In this document: positions 10,845 to 23,845 of the stretch, piece after piece
How positions within the stretch are numbered: position 1 is the first letter of the stretch
Layout: each line of letters starts with the position of its first letter
Assembly (NCBI GenBank): GCA_033030425.1
Contig: JAUFSD010000001.1
Location: 1,054,001-1,118,000, forward strand
DNA: 64,000 nucleotides
DNA from: Verpa conica
Lineage: Eukaryota > Ascomycota > Pezizomycetes > Pezizales > Morchellaceae
Reading direction: 5' to 3'
Notes under the pieces: generated by a model
What the model was told of the DNA's origin: nothing
What the model saw: only the letters and a program-made list of their open reading frames with translations
The model's database searches: none
Position numbers and translations under genes: made by a program

Positions 10845-13140
10845 ATGGATACTATAGGCGTAGACTCGACTTCACATATAACGGAAAACCCTAGTAGGTC
10901 CCTTCGCCCCTCTGAGAGGAGGCTATTATTGTTGATAGTCTCATGCTGACATTAACGTGTAGCACCTTCGGATAAGAAAGCGAACAAGAAGAAGAAGCAG
11001 CAGCAACAGAGAAGCGGGCAGCAAGACATACTTGAGCCCCGACTAAACACATTAGGTAGGGCGGGGGGAAGCGAAGCCGAGGGGAGAAGGGCGGGGATCG
11101 ACGAGATGAAGGAGGACGAGGAAGGTCAATCGAGAGTTACGGTACGGTGGTCCCCTTACCCTTCATACAAATCACCAACTTACTTTACGAACGCGCAGAA
11201 TGGTGCACCTCTTAGTATCAACGGCCGGGGGAATCAGCTGTGTATAAATGGCGATAACTCTCACGGCGAAGATGGCGAAGATGGCAAAGCTACAAATGCG
11301 CTACGGGATGAGTTTTTGGCGGAGCTGAAAAGGACCCAAGAGCTAGAACAGCTGGTGGAGATTTTACAGAAAAAGCTGGACCAAGTGGTAGTATCAGCGG
11401 CGACTATGATGCCAGAGGATCTAGAGAGGGAACAGGCAAAATCGCAAGAGTTGGAAAAGACTGTACAAATGTTGAAGGCCCAACTTTTAGAAAAATCGGC
11501 ACCCGTAGTAAAGGACGTAGCTATACAGGATAAGGTTCATGAACTGGAAGAGCAATCTTCGGCACAAAGGAAAGAGGCTGTTGAACTACGGCAACTACTC
11601 GGGAATGAGCGAGAATCCCGCGAAAAGGACCGGGTTGAGGCAGAGCAGAGGCTAGAAAAAGTACAGGAAGAAAAGCAACAACTAGATACTCAGTACAAAG
11701 CCCTCCTTGGGAGGGTTGCCCACATAAAAGCAACCCTCAGCGACAAACTGAAATCCGATGCAGTGAGTAATCTGAGGATACTAAAATCTACTTAGCCAAA
11801 GGTACCAATACTAATTGACTATGTAGGAAGAGCTCGATCGTACTCGGAACATGGTAGATAATTTGGAGGAAGAAAATCGAGCTCTGAATCAAACTATAAA
11901 TGATCTCCAGGCCAACCTAGAAAAGGTCACTAAGCAAGGTGATGGGGCCTCTAAGGAGCTTTCGACACTCCGGGGTAGATTAAATCTTTCACAACAAAAT
12001 TGGGCAAAGGAAAGGAACGACTTGATCAATGCGGAAAAATACACTCGCGAGGAGTATGAGAACGCCAAACAGGCGATGCAGGAATGGGAGATTATAGCAA
12101 CAGAGGAGAGGTCTGTACGGGAGTCATTGGGAGATCGTGTCATCGAACTAGAGGAACAAATGGCCAACCAACAAGCTGCGTATGATAAGGTTCTGCTGGA
12201 GAGAAATAGAGAATCTAGTACAGTTGATGGCCTCCAGAGAGCTTTGCAGGATATACAAAATGGTAATAAGGATTTCTGCCCTATAAAGCCTGATTTCACT
12301 AACATCTCCCTTTTTTTCTTTTACAGCACGCAAGCAAGAGCTGCGAGAAATTGTTGAGAGCATGGAGGCTCAAATTAACCAACTATCATCAAAAGGGCAA
12401 ATTTTGGAGAAGCGTGCGAAAGAGGCCGAAGTCCAGTTATCATCAACTCAGCAGGATCTTCAGCGTGTTTTACCATTTGAAAAAGAAGTTAAAGAGAAAA
12501 ATCTTCTCATTGGAAAACTCCGCCACGAGGGTAGACCTTTGCAATAACTTAACTCCAAACAAAGTCAAAGACTAATAAAATCTTTCATATAGCCGTTACT
12601 CTAAATGACCATCTTAGAAAAGCTCTCCGGATGCTGAAGCGCGATAATGCTGACGACAAGATCGATAAGTACTATCCCTGTCTTATGCATAAATACAGAT
12701 GTCCTGGTTTTGCGGGGTATGCAACTGACTTGTTGGTTATAGGAACCTTGTGACAAATGTCTTCCTTCAATTTGTTAGCATACAAAGGGGAGACTCCAAG
12801 AAATACGAAATTCTACAGTTGATCGCCTCTGTACTGGACTGGAATGATGGTTAGTATAATCCACATTCATTCCCTTCCTAGGAGACAATTGATGCTCATT
12901 CTATACTCTAGAACAGCGAGAAAAGGCTGGTCTTGTCCGGCCAGGTACCGCCGCAACTTCACAGAATTCATTTCTTAAAACGCCACCACTTTCCCCATTC
13001 CACCGTTCACCAAGCACGCCGACTCTTAGTGATGCATATGAGGGGAGTAGAGATGTATGTTAAAACCTTATATTTGCTCTATAAATACTGACAGGAGAGA
13101 ATAGCTTTGGACATCAGTTTTGGATTCTGAAAGGTCATAA
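10845..13140 (+). CDS. RUD3: RUD3/GRP1-like Golgi coiled-coil protein with GRIP-related (GRAB) domain
   Basis: Eight exons: 10845-10893, 10963-11762, 11827-12262, 12327-12530, 12593-12668, 12743-12849, 12912-13054 and 13105-13140 (616 aa). The N-terminus is short and followed by a Lys/Gln-rich patch (KKANKKKKQQQQ). Residues about 110-490 are continuous heptad coiled coil (for example LEELEEQ-type runs around 240-330). The C-terminal part LRHEAVTLNDHLRKALRML, then NLVTNVFLQFVSIQRGDSKK and YEILQLIASVLDWND/EQREKAGL, matches the GRAB/GRIP-like domain of yeast Rud3 that binds Arf1 at the cis-Golgi. The last exon (12 codons) gives LWTSVLDSERS, resembling the LW..FL tail of homologues. The role inferred is a golgin tether in ER-Golgi traffic. 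Confidence 0.85.
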
Positions 13141-16100
13141 TAGTTGTATTCTCGGCCAACCTCTATTTTTGCACTTCTGTAATTTACATATACCGGGGAT
13201 AAAACTAGGAGTTATTGGGTTTAGTCAGTATTTTCTTTTTTGTTTCTTCATATTTGCTCTTATGGCCTGGACCCTATCTGCCCACTCCTTACATTTTTTT
13301 GTGAGGCGTGCACAGGAAACTCAATACTTTATCTTCCCTATGTTCCATAAATATACGATTGGATAAGTGACGCCAGCCTCTTTGATATATAGTGTTATTT
13401 AGATATAAAAGGACTTTATAGGGAGTTACTATTCACTATATGTATCCCTTAAGTAAAAGTTTGAATTGAATTCGCATGTACGAAAGTAGTAGTCATCAAA
13501 AAGTATTCCCCGGCTTTCGCCGTATTTTAGTACTAGCTTACTTTATTGGCTAGAGGCTCTCCCGGGGGTATGACGAAACCGGGGGTACGACGAATTCTAC
13601 AGAAAGTAGAAAATAAACTTCAACAAAATTGAACTTTTAGGTTATTTTAATAATTTAAAGGGCTGCCTTGACTACCATAAAACTTTGGTGCCTGAGCTTG
13701 TGATTATTTATTAACATTTTGTTGATTTTTGGTGGGATTCGTCACACCCCCGGGTTCATTATACCCCCAGGCGTGCCTCTAGTACCTAAGTGTGGGGGGT
13801 TAATAGCAAAAGCTACATGTAAGTTTATCTTTGATGTTTAGCTAATCGTATCACATCCGCACAGCCGTTATAGACACTTTGGCACTAGTATGTAGGGTTC
13901 AATAGAGATCAGAGAACCAAACCCTATGCAATAGATTCTATGACCTTTCAGTTTTCTAGGATCTCTAAAGTTTAGGACTTCCTGATATATATGCATCACT
14001 ACATGCAGTATAACAAGCGTGCTAATAATTCGTACTTCACTAGTAAACTTTGAAGTCAATGATTAAGGTTATTCTTTATAACAAGGCATTCCTTACTTTT
14101 TATGATACAATGTATTATTTTTAGCCACAGTCCCCCTGTACATTACTACACTAGGTTCGGGGGCTGGTGGATAAAACAAATTTCTGTGAGGCTTCGTGTC
14201 TCAAGGCCATGTAGACAGGCAATTGGGAATTGCTATTACATTTTGATGAAATAAACACGTGAGGCCTGGCTTCTCCTAGTTTATTTATACTTGTAAGTTT
14301 ATTATGTGGTATGTAATAATGGTATTACCCATAATCTCTTCTTTTTTTTTTTTAAAAAAAAAGGAGCTTTAAGTTATATAGTTACCTAATATGATATCTG
14401 ACATAATTCATTCTGGTAAGGAATTGCTAACTCTAGATTAGCCCTAAGAAGCCTATTATGAGACTTAATCGAGTAGATTTGTAGTCCATTGAGTTTTAAA
14501 ATTATCATCTATATACAAAAACGTAAAAAATATATCCTATGGAATTTTTCCCTAACTTTAGTTATCCTTCTAGTAGGACTAGAAGTGTGTGAAACCCACA
14601 AAGATTTATACCTATATATGTTGAAACTGGCTATCCAAAGAACTTTAAATAGATTTACCATGTGTACTGCGATAGAATCTTAGTGTCTCTTGTGAGTTGT
14701 AATTCTCAAGATTCTATAGCCTAGAGAAGTGACTCAAAGAGTCCCGATGATAAGTACCTATCTTGCTGAGATAGTGATGTTTTAAGGCGAAACTATTAGT
14801 ATATTTTTATATAATAAACTATGTGCGTAGCGCAGTAACTATCCTGAGACTAGCTGGGTAAGTGGAACCCTAAGCGTAGGTGGGAATACGCGATGGTAAT
14901 AAAAAATCTAGATGCACATGTGCCGGAGATCGATGAGTAAAAGACGTAATTGTGTGAGGAGGTACATGTACTAGCTGCACTAGCTAGGACAAAAGCTTTG
15001 GTAATTTAGCGACCCCATATAAAAGTAGCTATTTTCATGCCACATGCACAGTACAATAATAGGAAGTCGATTAATTATACAAATTAATATTTACCCTTAA
15101 TAACTCAAAATCATTCTTTAATAATTTTAGGGCCTAAGTTCCAGGGGGTATATTTTCAAGAGGGTATTATACTACACAAAGTCTGCTGCTTTTCTATGTT
15201 GTGTATGGGAGTCCATAAAAATCCTTCAAAATATTTTAAACCTATAATAATAGCTTACACAGGTGAGAACTACTCAGGCTGGCACTTTAGGTAACTAGAG
15301 GAATTAAGGAGTATTCTTGAGATAATCCATGGGGTTCCGCTAGGTATGGGGATTTTCTGTGAAGTGTGGGTGGTGCCTCAGCCTGGTGAATATGGGTACT
15401 TTGGTGTCTTTACAATTGATATTTCTGTAGTCTAGCTGGGAAACACCAAATTAAAGGCATATCTGTGGAGTTGGCTGTTACCCGGACCTGGTCCAATGAT
15501 CTCTTTGATATTAGAATTATCAGATATCGTGACTTTTCAGTTGGTAGATAGTATTCACTCCGTAAGTCTCGAGCTGGAATGAATATTACCAACCACGGTT
15601 GAACATCTTTGAGTTATACAAGGTTGTTTGTGACCCGCGTGCTATGAGCCTTGTCCCTAGCTGTGATAGCGCTCGCAGCAGCGGTTGCAGCCGTACCCCG
15701 TACCCCTAGCTTATAGTAACTACATACTTGTAGGCGCGTATTTACTTACCGGTGTCCGCTGCGCTCCACCTCGATTATTTTACTAGAATGAAGTTGAGGA
15801 ATATAGTTACGTGTCCCTTAACTGTCTGAACCAGGTATTCTACTCAAGTGGAACCTCAACGAGTAATTTTGATTATTAGATCAGTAATTTCGGATAAGGG
15901 AAATTTGCCAAGATGAAGCGCCAAAGAAGGCTACAAGTGCTGGGAATTGCCGATCCGCCAATACCAGGAGATAGTCGGAACTTGATCTGGCGGTATCAGC
16001 TCTACCTATAGCGACGCTAAGGATATAGTTCTAGGGAATCAACCGACATCAATGCCTACTTAGTCGCTAGAAGTTCCTATTTGTTCGTTTGATTGGACTG

Positions 16101-16763
16101 CCAAGGTAGGGTACCCCCTGATCTTAGAGGTTTCATGTTTATCGCAAAAAAAATTCCTTCCCCTTCATTTTAGACCCCTAACGCTCTCACGTATCAGTCC
16201 CCCCCACTATCTAGGTACCGAATAGCCTAAGTTAGTCAACTAACTAGTTCTTACTTGATCGAGATATTGCAAGATTTGCCCAGATAATTATGCAAGCAAT
16301 GTACCCATCCCTAATGTTCAAGAACCTAGTCGTCGGCGGTAAACCCCTACTCTAAGCCCCCAGGGTGAAGAGCCAATTTACGATTGATTTCCGTGAGATG
16401 CTGTTTCCCGTACTTCCCACTAGCATATTTTTGCCTTCCCTTCCCTTTTATTCTCGTCTTCTCCCTCTTCTCTTTCTTTCTTTCTTTCCTTCTTCACCCA
16501 CAGATCTTTGCAAGCGTCCGGCCAGTTTTTGCCCACGTTCGTTACCGTTTTTCCGGCTTTAGTTCCTTCGGGTCTTTGTCACTCTTTCAAATCCAAGTCT
16601 CCGCAAGCCACCAATACCAATCTTTTTTTCCAGTCTCACCCCAGAACGACTGCACATTGATTGCCCCTTATTTTCAGCGCTTTCTAGGAATAAGGTTGTC
16701 ATTTTTGGCCTTCCGCGAACACGTGATTTAACGTCAAACTATCACACAAAATACAAATAAGAA
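13141..16763. other. 3.6-kb gene-free AT-rich gap
   Basis: No supported gene. A 233-bp MITE-like element (13550-13782) lies inside. There is a T12/A10 run near 14341-14362 and a TTTC microsatellite near 16470-16493. 16365-16731 is open but pyrimidine-rich and best read as promoter and leader of the next gene. Confidence 0.5.
13550..13782. mobile_element. 233-bp MITE-like element with about 50-bp inverted repeats
   Basis: Left end CTAGAGGC followed by CCCGGGGGTATGACGAA and a second CCGGGGGTACGACGAAT. The right end, reverse complemented, reads CTAGAGGC, then CTGGGGGTATAATGAA and CCGGGGGTGTGACGAAT. Each arm therefore carries two copies of a G-rich GGGGGTNNGACGAA motif. The centre is AT-rich. 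No target duplication beyond a base or two is evident. Non-coding. Confidence 0.7.
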
Positions 16764-17593
16764 ATGGTTTCCTTCAGCAACCTCGTCATCTATCTCGCTG
16801 CTTTAGTGACAGCCTGTAGTGCACATGGCCATAACCATATGCACCGCCGTGGTCACCTTGCGGCTAGACAAAATTATAATGGCACTGAACCCTTGATTGC
16901 TTATGGAACTGGCACCGCTGTTTCTCCCCCTCCGCAGTACACTGTCACTGTCACTCAGACCAACACCAAGCTTGTAACTGTTACTTACACTTTGGGTGAT
17001 GGTCGTGTAAAAACCACTACTATAACTAAGGTAAGCTATCTTAGTGGGAGATCTCTATGGCTAAATAATACTAATTCCACTAACCTAGGCGGAAGAAACT
17101 GTCCAAACAATTGCTCACGTTAAGAGTACTGTGACTATTTCTCCTATCGTTGAGACTTCTGTTTCTGCTAGCTCAGCTGCACCTGTGTTTTCGATCGCAC
17201 CTGAGGCTATTTCCGTTTCTTCTTCAATCAAGCCTAAGTCTACAAGCACTACTACTTTGGTGGTTACCGTTCCAAGTGGTACATCTACTGCCTATATTGA
17301 TGATGCATCTATCGCTGCTGCTACACCCGTAGCTGCTTGCTCAGTGGAGACCGTATATGTCCCACAGTACGTGACTTTATACAGCACAATTGTAGGTATT
17401 CCCATTTCACAAAGCACTTAGATCATGTCTGATTTGTTTTTGATAGACTGTCTCCGCTGCTGCGACACCAAGCGCTACCCACTCGCCAATAATGCCACCA
17501 TATTCTAACAGCACCATCTCTTACGAGAGCACCAGCACTACTACACTGAGTGTCTACACCACTGTGTTTGTCACCCCATCAGCCTCAGTCTAA
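16764..17593 (+). CDS. small secreted Thr/Ser-rich protein
   Basis: Three exons: 16764-17030, 17089-17391 and 17447-17593 (238 aa), intron ends GTAAGC/CTAG and GTAGGT/ATAG. A signal peptide (MVSFSNLVIYLAALVTACSA) is followed by His-rich HGHNHMHRRGHLAARQ, where RR or AARQ may be a processing site. The mature part is rich in Thr, Val and Ser with repeated VTVT/TVTYT-like strands. It contains few cysteines and neither a GPI signal nor a membrane segment at the end (SVYTTVFVTPSASV). The family is unrecognised. By composition it is a wall-associated or secreted, O-glycosylated protein. The HGHNHMH stretch could bind metal, which is speculation. Confidence 0.8.
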
Positions 17594-19127
17594 ACACTTA
17601 ATATGCGTGGATTTTGCGGTTCCTTTCTTTGAAATTTGGATCTAATTTGGGCTGGCATCCTGTTGGACAGAGTTCCTTTCATTGTATTAAAATTTTCTTC
17701 AGTACCTTCAGATATTTTTTCCTCCTAAAGTAGATAGTTCTTGTTCTGTGAAGAATAATTGATGAAGATACTTTTATATTTTAAGAGAGGGTGCATCTGA
17801 TTTGAAGTTTTGAAGTTTTTTTAAAGCTTAAAAAGACAGATGTAGGCGACTTGTCTACTTAGGGGCCATTCTCACCCGAAGGGGTGATACATACTCCAAG
17901 TATAAACGCCAGATTCTCAATCATGATGATTCCCTTTAAGATACAGTTTTTTCTAGTTGTCATCAATTCTCAAACCTCTAATTGTTAGCAGTGAGAAACC
18001 CAAAGCACGTGTATATGGTATATACTAGATATAGGAAAATAGTGCGCATTCAATGGCTTCCAAGTTCTCTGCGAGCAGTTCTCGGTTTAGATAAGGGTAG
18101 AGATTTATATTTATAATGAACATGAACTTTAGATTGAATTAAATATTACGAGTCTTTTCTTAAGGCTGTGGCCCTTGCTAATTTTTCAATACTTATGATA
18201 AACCTCATTTAGGAAATTCAGGGGGAAACCTTGATTTTTCATTCTATAGGGGAGTATATTGCCCCCCCCCAACTAAAAGTTATTGCTCCTCTTAGGAAGT
18301 CTTTTATTCTAAATAATAATAGCATATATATATTCACCCGTTGTTAGGCCGGAGTGATCCGGATCTATATATGGTATATACCAGCTGAAAGATAATATTT
18401 GTCTTGTTTAATATGACTTCCTACTTATCAGTAATCGACGCTCATAACGTGACAAGTATAAAGCTGTTGTGTTATCAAATAAGATTTATAAATTAATCCG
18501 AGGTGGTTTAAATATCTTTATCGCCAGCCTGATTAACTAGGTGGCCGGTAACAGGTTTCTAGATATATATATATTAATTAGACGGCCATATTTAAAGTAT
18601 CATTGCGACCCTCTAATATATGTAGCTAAGATATATCTATAGAATTTATTACAGTAAGATTTATACTTGTCTTACACTTATTTAGTCTTTAATTGATTTT
18701 TTCCCGAGCCTCCCCCTGGCTAGGCTAGGTACCTTTATTGGTTTTTACTTATCCTCGAACTGTACTAGAACTCTTAAACTCAATACCCGTATACGGGAAA
18801 CATCTCAAGTATAGACACCATATTACTAGGAAATTTATGAAATCTTGGGGAAAAACTTGCGCCCTGCCCTTCGTAACCGAGGGATTTTATCTTAGATCTT
18901 TGCGGAGAAGCTTGTGGAAGGTGAATGGTTGCATGGTGCATGGTTGCTCATTGGGCTTTCTCACCACGTTTCAACGGCAACGTCAAAGCAACCACATACG
19001 CACATCTAGCCCCACGCCGTCACCCTCACATAACAACATACCTACATCCTCATCCTAAACCACTACAATATCTATTTGATCAGCGACTTTTGCTTCGGAG
19101 CTTCCCAACGGGACCTATCAGGTAGTC
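17594..19127. other. 1.5-kb AT-rich intergenic region
   Basis: Downstream of the secreted protein and upstream of UFD2. Runs of ATATAT occur near 18310-18370 and 18560-18580, and a C10 run near 18262. No gene supported; the open frame 18738-19058 has no protein-like features. Confidence 0.45.
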
Positions 19128-22100
19128 ATGTCTTCAAATACTGAGTCCGAGGCCGACAAAGTGGGTGAAGTTACTCTAGTTTTCCTTTGACAGCTCTATG
19201 CCTCCAAACAATAACCTAACCTATTCTTAGATCCGTAGTAAGCGGCTAGCAAGACTCCAAGCGTTATCCCAAACCGCAGTGGAGAGCGGTGAAAGTAGTT
19301 CTTCCCCAGTGCAGAATAGCAAAACCGTGGTACCTGGGCCCCAGAGCCATAGTACATCAAACCCATTTACCAAGTTAGGGCCGGACCAGTCAGGTGGAAC
19401 GCCAAAAAGGACAGCTACATCACCGCCACCAGATTCCCGATCACCTGTAAAATCGGCTCAATCTGTACCACTACCGGAAATCTCAGCGGCCTCGTCAACA
19501 ACTATAGGTAGCCTCAGTCCCGCAGAATTATGGGAAGATAAGACTTTAAAGCACATATATCGAGTCGCTCTACAGGTTAGTACAATCAGTAAGAACCTAT
19601 AGAGATTACCTCCAGTCATTGCTAAAATTTCATACAGCCAGGGCCACGAACTACAGAATATCACATTTTAGATGATCTACGAAAGGACTTAGAAGAGCAA
19701 GCAGTTGAAGACAAACGTATTTTTGGCCATTTCCTATAGATTTTGTCCATGTTAATGACTTTTCTAGCGGCATACATATCTATAGGTACATTAGACCAGT
19801 TGATACTTTCAGTATGCAGAGACCCCAACGTTACGCCAATGGATTATTTAGTCAGTTGCTGGAGACGAGCTTCTATCATACAGCGTACCACACCTTCATC
19901 TAGACTTGACGAAAATAAAGCCAATATCTTGAATATGGCCAAGAGACTTTGCATCAACTATGGAGAATATTGTATTACTATGCCGGACGTTTTTGAGTAA
20001 GTTATCCACACAAAGTAACAGACCCTTGTGAGTTATGCTGAGGTTTCTCCAGGAATGACCATGCACTGGCCAAACTGGATGACCGATTACTGAACGAGGC
20101 AGAGCATGACCTTGGGCTACCCCAAGAATTCCTAAACGACCTTGTATCCCGGTCTCGAGATAATCAGGATCTAGTTGAATGCTTTCAGGATGCGATACAA
20201 AATCTTAGTAGCCAATTAAGCAAGATGAACATGAGTGACAATTACAAGCCATTCATATTGGCGTTAGGGCGACTTGCTCAATTCAAACCACTCGTTGAAG
20301 TCATGATCAACCTACCTTCCTTCCTCCCTCCCCCGGAGCAGACTTTAGCGCATCTAATAGAGAAGGAAACGCTACTAGGTCCCTTTTTCCAGCTTTCACC
20401 ACTTCAGGTATTTACTACGTTTAGACTATATATTATCTAGGTCACTAACTACCGGGATAGTCGCAAGTATGTCGGACATATTTTACTGGTGCAAAGACAA
20501 AAAGCCAAACAGCTTTAAATGATGCCACAAGAGCTCTTCGTCTATCTCTCCAAACGATACAGGTAAATATCACAACAGGGTTATGGTACTTAGCTAACAT
20601 TATCTAGGACCAACTACACCAAATTGTCATGCTAATAATCAGATCATCTTCTACAGCGAGGGCTAAAGTACTTGATTTTTTTACACTAGCGATAAATTTA
20701 AACAAGAAACGTGGGGCTATCCAGGTAATATTTGCTCGGAAAACTATTGGTGGCTATGATCTAATTTTATTTGGTGTAGGTGGATCAAGCAACGGTAGCC
20801 TCGGATGGTTTCATGCTTAACATTACAGCAGTACTAAATAAGCTGTGTGAGCCCTTTATGGATGCGTCTTTCTCGAAGGTTTGTTTTGTGCTAGTTTTTT
20901 TGGTTATTATTTCTAAAAGACTGTAGCTTGACAAAATTGATATCGACTACTTCCGACGCGGCCCAAGGCTAGACGTTAGCGACGAGACAAAAATTAATGC
21001 CGATGAAGACACAGCATCCGAATTCTATTCAAAAAAGGCTGAAGGAACGAGTAACTTCATATCTGAGGTCTTCTTCCTAAATGTTGCGGCTCATCATTAT
21101 GGCCTTGGGGCCACTGAGGTTACCCATGATCAGCTGGCGAAGGACATTGGAGACATGGAAAAGCACCTAGAAAGAATTCAAGCAGAAAGACAGCGGTGGA
21201 TTAACGTAAGTGGTGACTCTCCCTTACGGTTACATAGATAGACTACTGAACTCAACTATAGACAGCACAAATTGGTATCTGGGATAGAAATATAGAAAAA
21301 ATGAGGCAACGTATTGACCAAGGAATTGCGTATAAATTCGCACTCGAGGTTTTTCTTTTTGATGGTTTATCACAAACAAGATCACTTCTGTTTATGAGAT
21401 ACCTTACAACTTGGCTTTTAAGACTAGTCTCACCTGAACATAGATACCCACAACAGATAATAACGTAATTTGTTTTAATACCCCGCCAGGGTATTGGAAA
21501 AGCTAACGAGTAACAGCTTACCTCTACCAGATGAAGCACCTCCCGAGTTCAGTACATTACCAGAATACTTTGTTGAAAATATTGGGCTTTGCTTCGGGTT
21601 CGTAGGAAGATACCTACCAGAGTGCATAGTTACTACCCAAGTAGACGAACTCGTCATCTTCTGCACTACCTTTCTACGCACATCAACCTATATTAAAAAA
21701 CCAAATCTCAAATCGAAACTTGTGGAGATTTTGTACTATGGGATCTCCCCTTACCGCGGCAAGACATCTGGCATGCTAGGCGATGTAATAAATGGACATC
21801 CGTTTGTTTTGCAGCATCTCCTACATGCTCTTATGAATTTCTATATTGGTGGGTTAACCTTATAATGAGTCTATACATAACTTGCACTAAACTACTATAG
21901 AAATTGAGAGGCAATATTACGAAAAGTTCACTGTGCGATATCACATCTCTGAGATTATAAAATCAATATGGCCAAACCCCGCGTACAGAGAGAAGCTGGA
22001 TCAGGAGAGCAAGTAGGTTTTGATCTTATTCTTAATGAACACAGGACTAACTATGCTAAAATCAAGACTAAATGTCGACTTCTTTATCCGTTTTGTTGCT

Positions 22101-23087
22101 CTACTCCTTAATGACGTAACTTATGTTTTAGACAACTCACTCATTGCATTGGCTGAAATCAATAAATTACAACATGAGCTTGAAGGCGAGGCAGCAGCTT
22201 TAATGACCCCCCAAGTAAAAGCCGAAAAAGAGAAGGCACTCGCAAAATCTGAGCGAGATGCAACATCCTACATGTCCTTAGGTAACGAAACAGTCACGAT
22301 GTTGAAGCTCTTCACATCAGCGATTCCTAACGCTTTCATCATGCCTGAGATTGTCAATCGGTTGGCCGGTATGTTGGACTACAATCTTGAGGCTCTTGTA
22401 GGCCCCAAATGCAGCTCTCTTAGGGTTCGCAGCCCCGAGAAATACCGTTTCAACCCTAAGGCATTACTATCAGAGATCACAGATGTCTACCTAAATCTTA
22501 GGAGCTTCACACCCTTTGTAGAAGCCGTCGCAAGGGATGGTCGTTCATATAAACCAGAGCATTTCCAGAAGCTACAGGGCCTGCTAGAAAGGCACAATTT
22601 GAAGGGCACACCTGATATAGCATCGTTGGCTAAGCTAGCGGCAATGGTGGAGGAGACTAAGCGGAGAGAGGAGGAAGGCGAGGAAGAACTCGGAGAAATT
22701 CCAGATGACTTTTTAGGCAGGTCCTCACCTCAGTATTTGTTCTCTAGTAGTGAAGAAACTAACTGCCATTGTAGATCCATTGATGGCTACACTAATGGTG
22801 GATCCCGTGATCTTACCTTCTTCCAAGGTCTCAATTGATCGTCAAACTATTAAAGTCCACTTGCTTAGCGACCCTAAAGACCCATTCAATCGAGAGCCTT
22901 TGAAGATCGAAGACGTCATCCCTAGTACGTTAAATACTCTGCCATAGAGTACATGTTTCGTTCCTTTCTATCACTGGCTGACCAACGATCCTTAGACACT
23001 GAGCTCAAGCACCAAATAGAAGCGTGGATAAAAGAAAGACGTGCTGGGAATTTAGCCAATGTGGAAGCGATGGATGTTGACGATTAG
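19128..23087 (+). CDS. UFD2: ubiquitin conjugation factor E4 (U-box ligase)
   Basis: Sixteen-part split gene read as 15 exons: 19128-19160, 19231-19575, 19638-19716, 19768-19996, 20053-20407, 20461-20562, 20608-20724, 20780-20878, 20927-21205, 21262-21464, 21517-21848, 21901-22012, 22067-22716, 22775-22924 and 22996-23087 (1,058 aa). The N-terminus [12 protein letters not shown] is typical. The Ufd2 core runs from [10 protein letters not shown] through [28 protein letters not shown] and [21 protein letters not shown]. The C-terminal U-box (about 978-1045) begins [20 protein letters not shown] and includes [18 protein letters not shown]2 extends ubiquitin chains with Cdc48 in the UFD/ERAD pathway. 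Joining PDDFL to DPLMATL needs a GC-AG intron (22717-22774). The third intron's acceptor is chosen by homology and is the least certain. Confidence 0.93.
22717..22774 (+). other. GC-AG intron in UFD2
   Basis: The donor reads TTAG|GCAGGT and the acceptor CATTGTAG with a CTAAC branch site 13 nt before. No GT donor in this stretch leaves the phase-1 junction needed to join PDDFL to the U-box (GAT from G plus AT). The nearby GT at 22721 shifts the frame. Confidence 0.7.
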
Positions 23088-23845
23088 ATTTTTAAGTTTG
23101 GAAACAAGTGCACATGATCCTTTATCCTTGCTTGCGTGATGTATATATCTAGTTATCACGAAGCAGACACAAAATTAGATTGTTACACATAAGGGTTACG
23201 CATATGGATCACGGGCTATAAAGGCCGAGGCGAATTGAGCCGCTGATAAGCGATATATTCCTTATTTGTTTATTCTCTATTGGATTCTTTAACCTTACTC
23301 CTGTGGAATATTCTGGAACAAGCTGTGTATAGTATTGGGTAGAATTCACGGTTGTCACTGGTAAATGAATCGTACGCTAGGAAGTGAGTTAAAAAAAAAG
23401 CACACCTGTGTTCGACTATTATCCCCCGTCCTAGCGGCAGAGGGTAGAAGAGAAAACAAAAAAATTGCAAAAGACAATACCAAACCAGGACAACTCAAAT
23501 GGGGATAATAAGGAACCGACAACACAAGAAAAACCACACCACTTCAAAAGATGAGAAACAGTAAAAATAAAGAAAAAGAAAAAATACATGTTCCAACAAT
23601 TGTTTCCATTCCTCACTTTGCTGCCACACCTTCCCAGATATCTGCAATTGTTTTCCCAGCTTTAACTCAACTTATGCTTCAATCCCGGTTCAAAAGACGC
23701 TCGAATAGTACACTAACTTTGTGCCCATTTGCTGCACCATGTTGGGAAATTCGCAAAACGGAAGGAAAAAAGCACGCCACCGTTGATTTAAAACACCGTC
23801 GCCAAACCTGGAAAAACCGACCCTACTCTAAAAACTTTATCGAAC
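23088..23845. other. convergent 3' region between UFD2 and RHO1
   Basis: No gene seen. An open plus-strand frame at 23551-23946 overlaps the RHO1 end in antisense and has no recognisable character. Contains A- and T-rich runs, fitting two 3' UTRs. Confidence 0.5.

Noticed and set aside
13169..13366. Open frame after the RUD3-like gene encoding a hydrophobic peptide
   Set aside because: Lies past the well-supported last exon and stop at 13140; hydrophobicity reflects T-rich 3' flank.
20441..20504. Alternative UFD2 exon (VTNYRDSR...) ending in a 38-nt intron
   Set aside because: Using the acceptor at 20460 instead gives a continuous exon reading [16 protein letters not shown] that fits the family and needs no abnormally short intron.
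21465..21489. 25-nt intron in UFD2
   Set aside because: Too short to splice; the acceptor at 21516 (CTAACGAGTAACAG) gives a 52-nt intron and restores [11 protein letters not shown].
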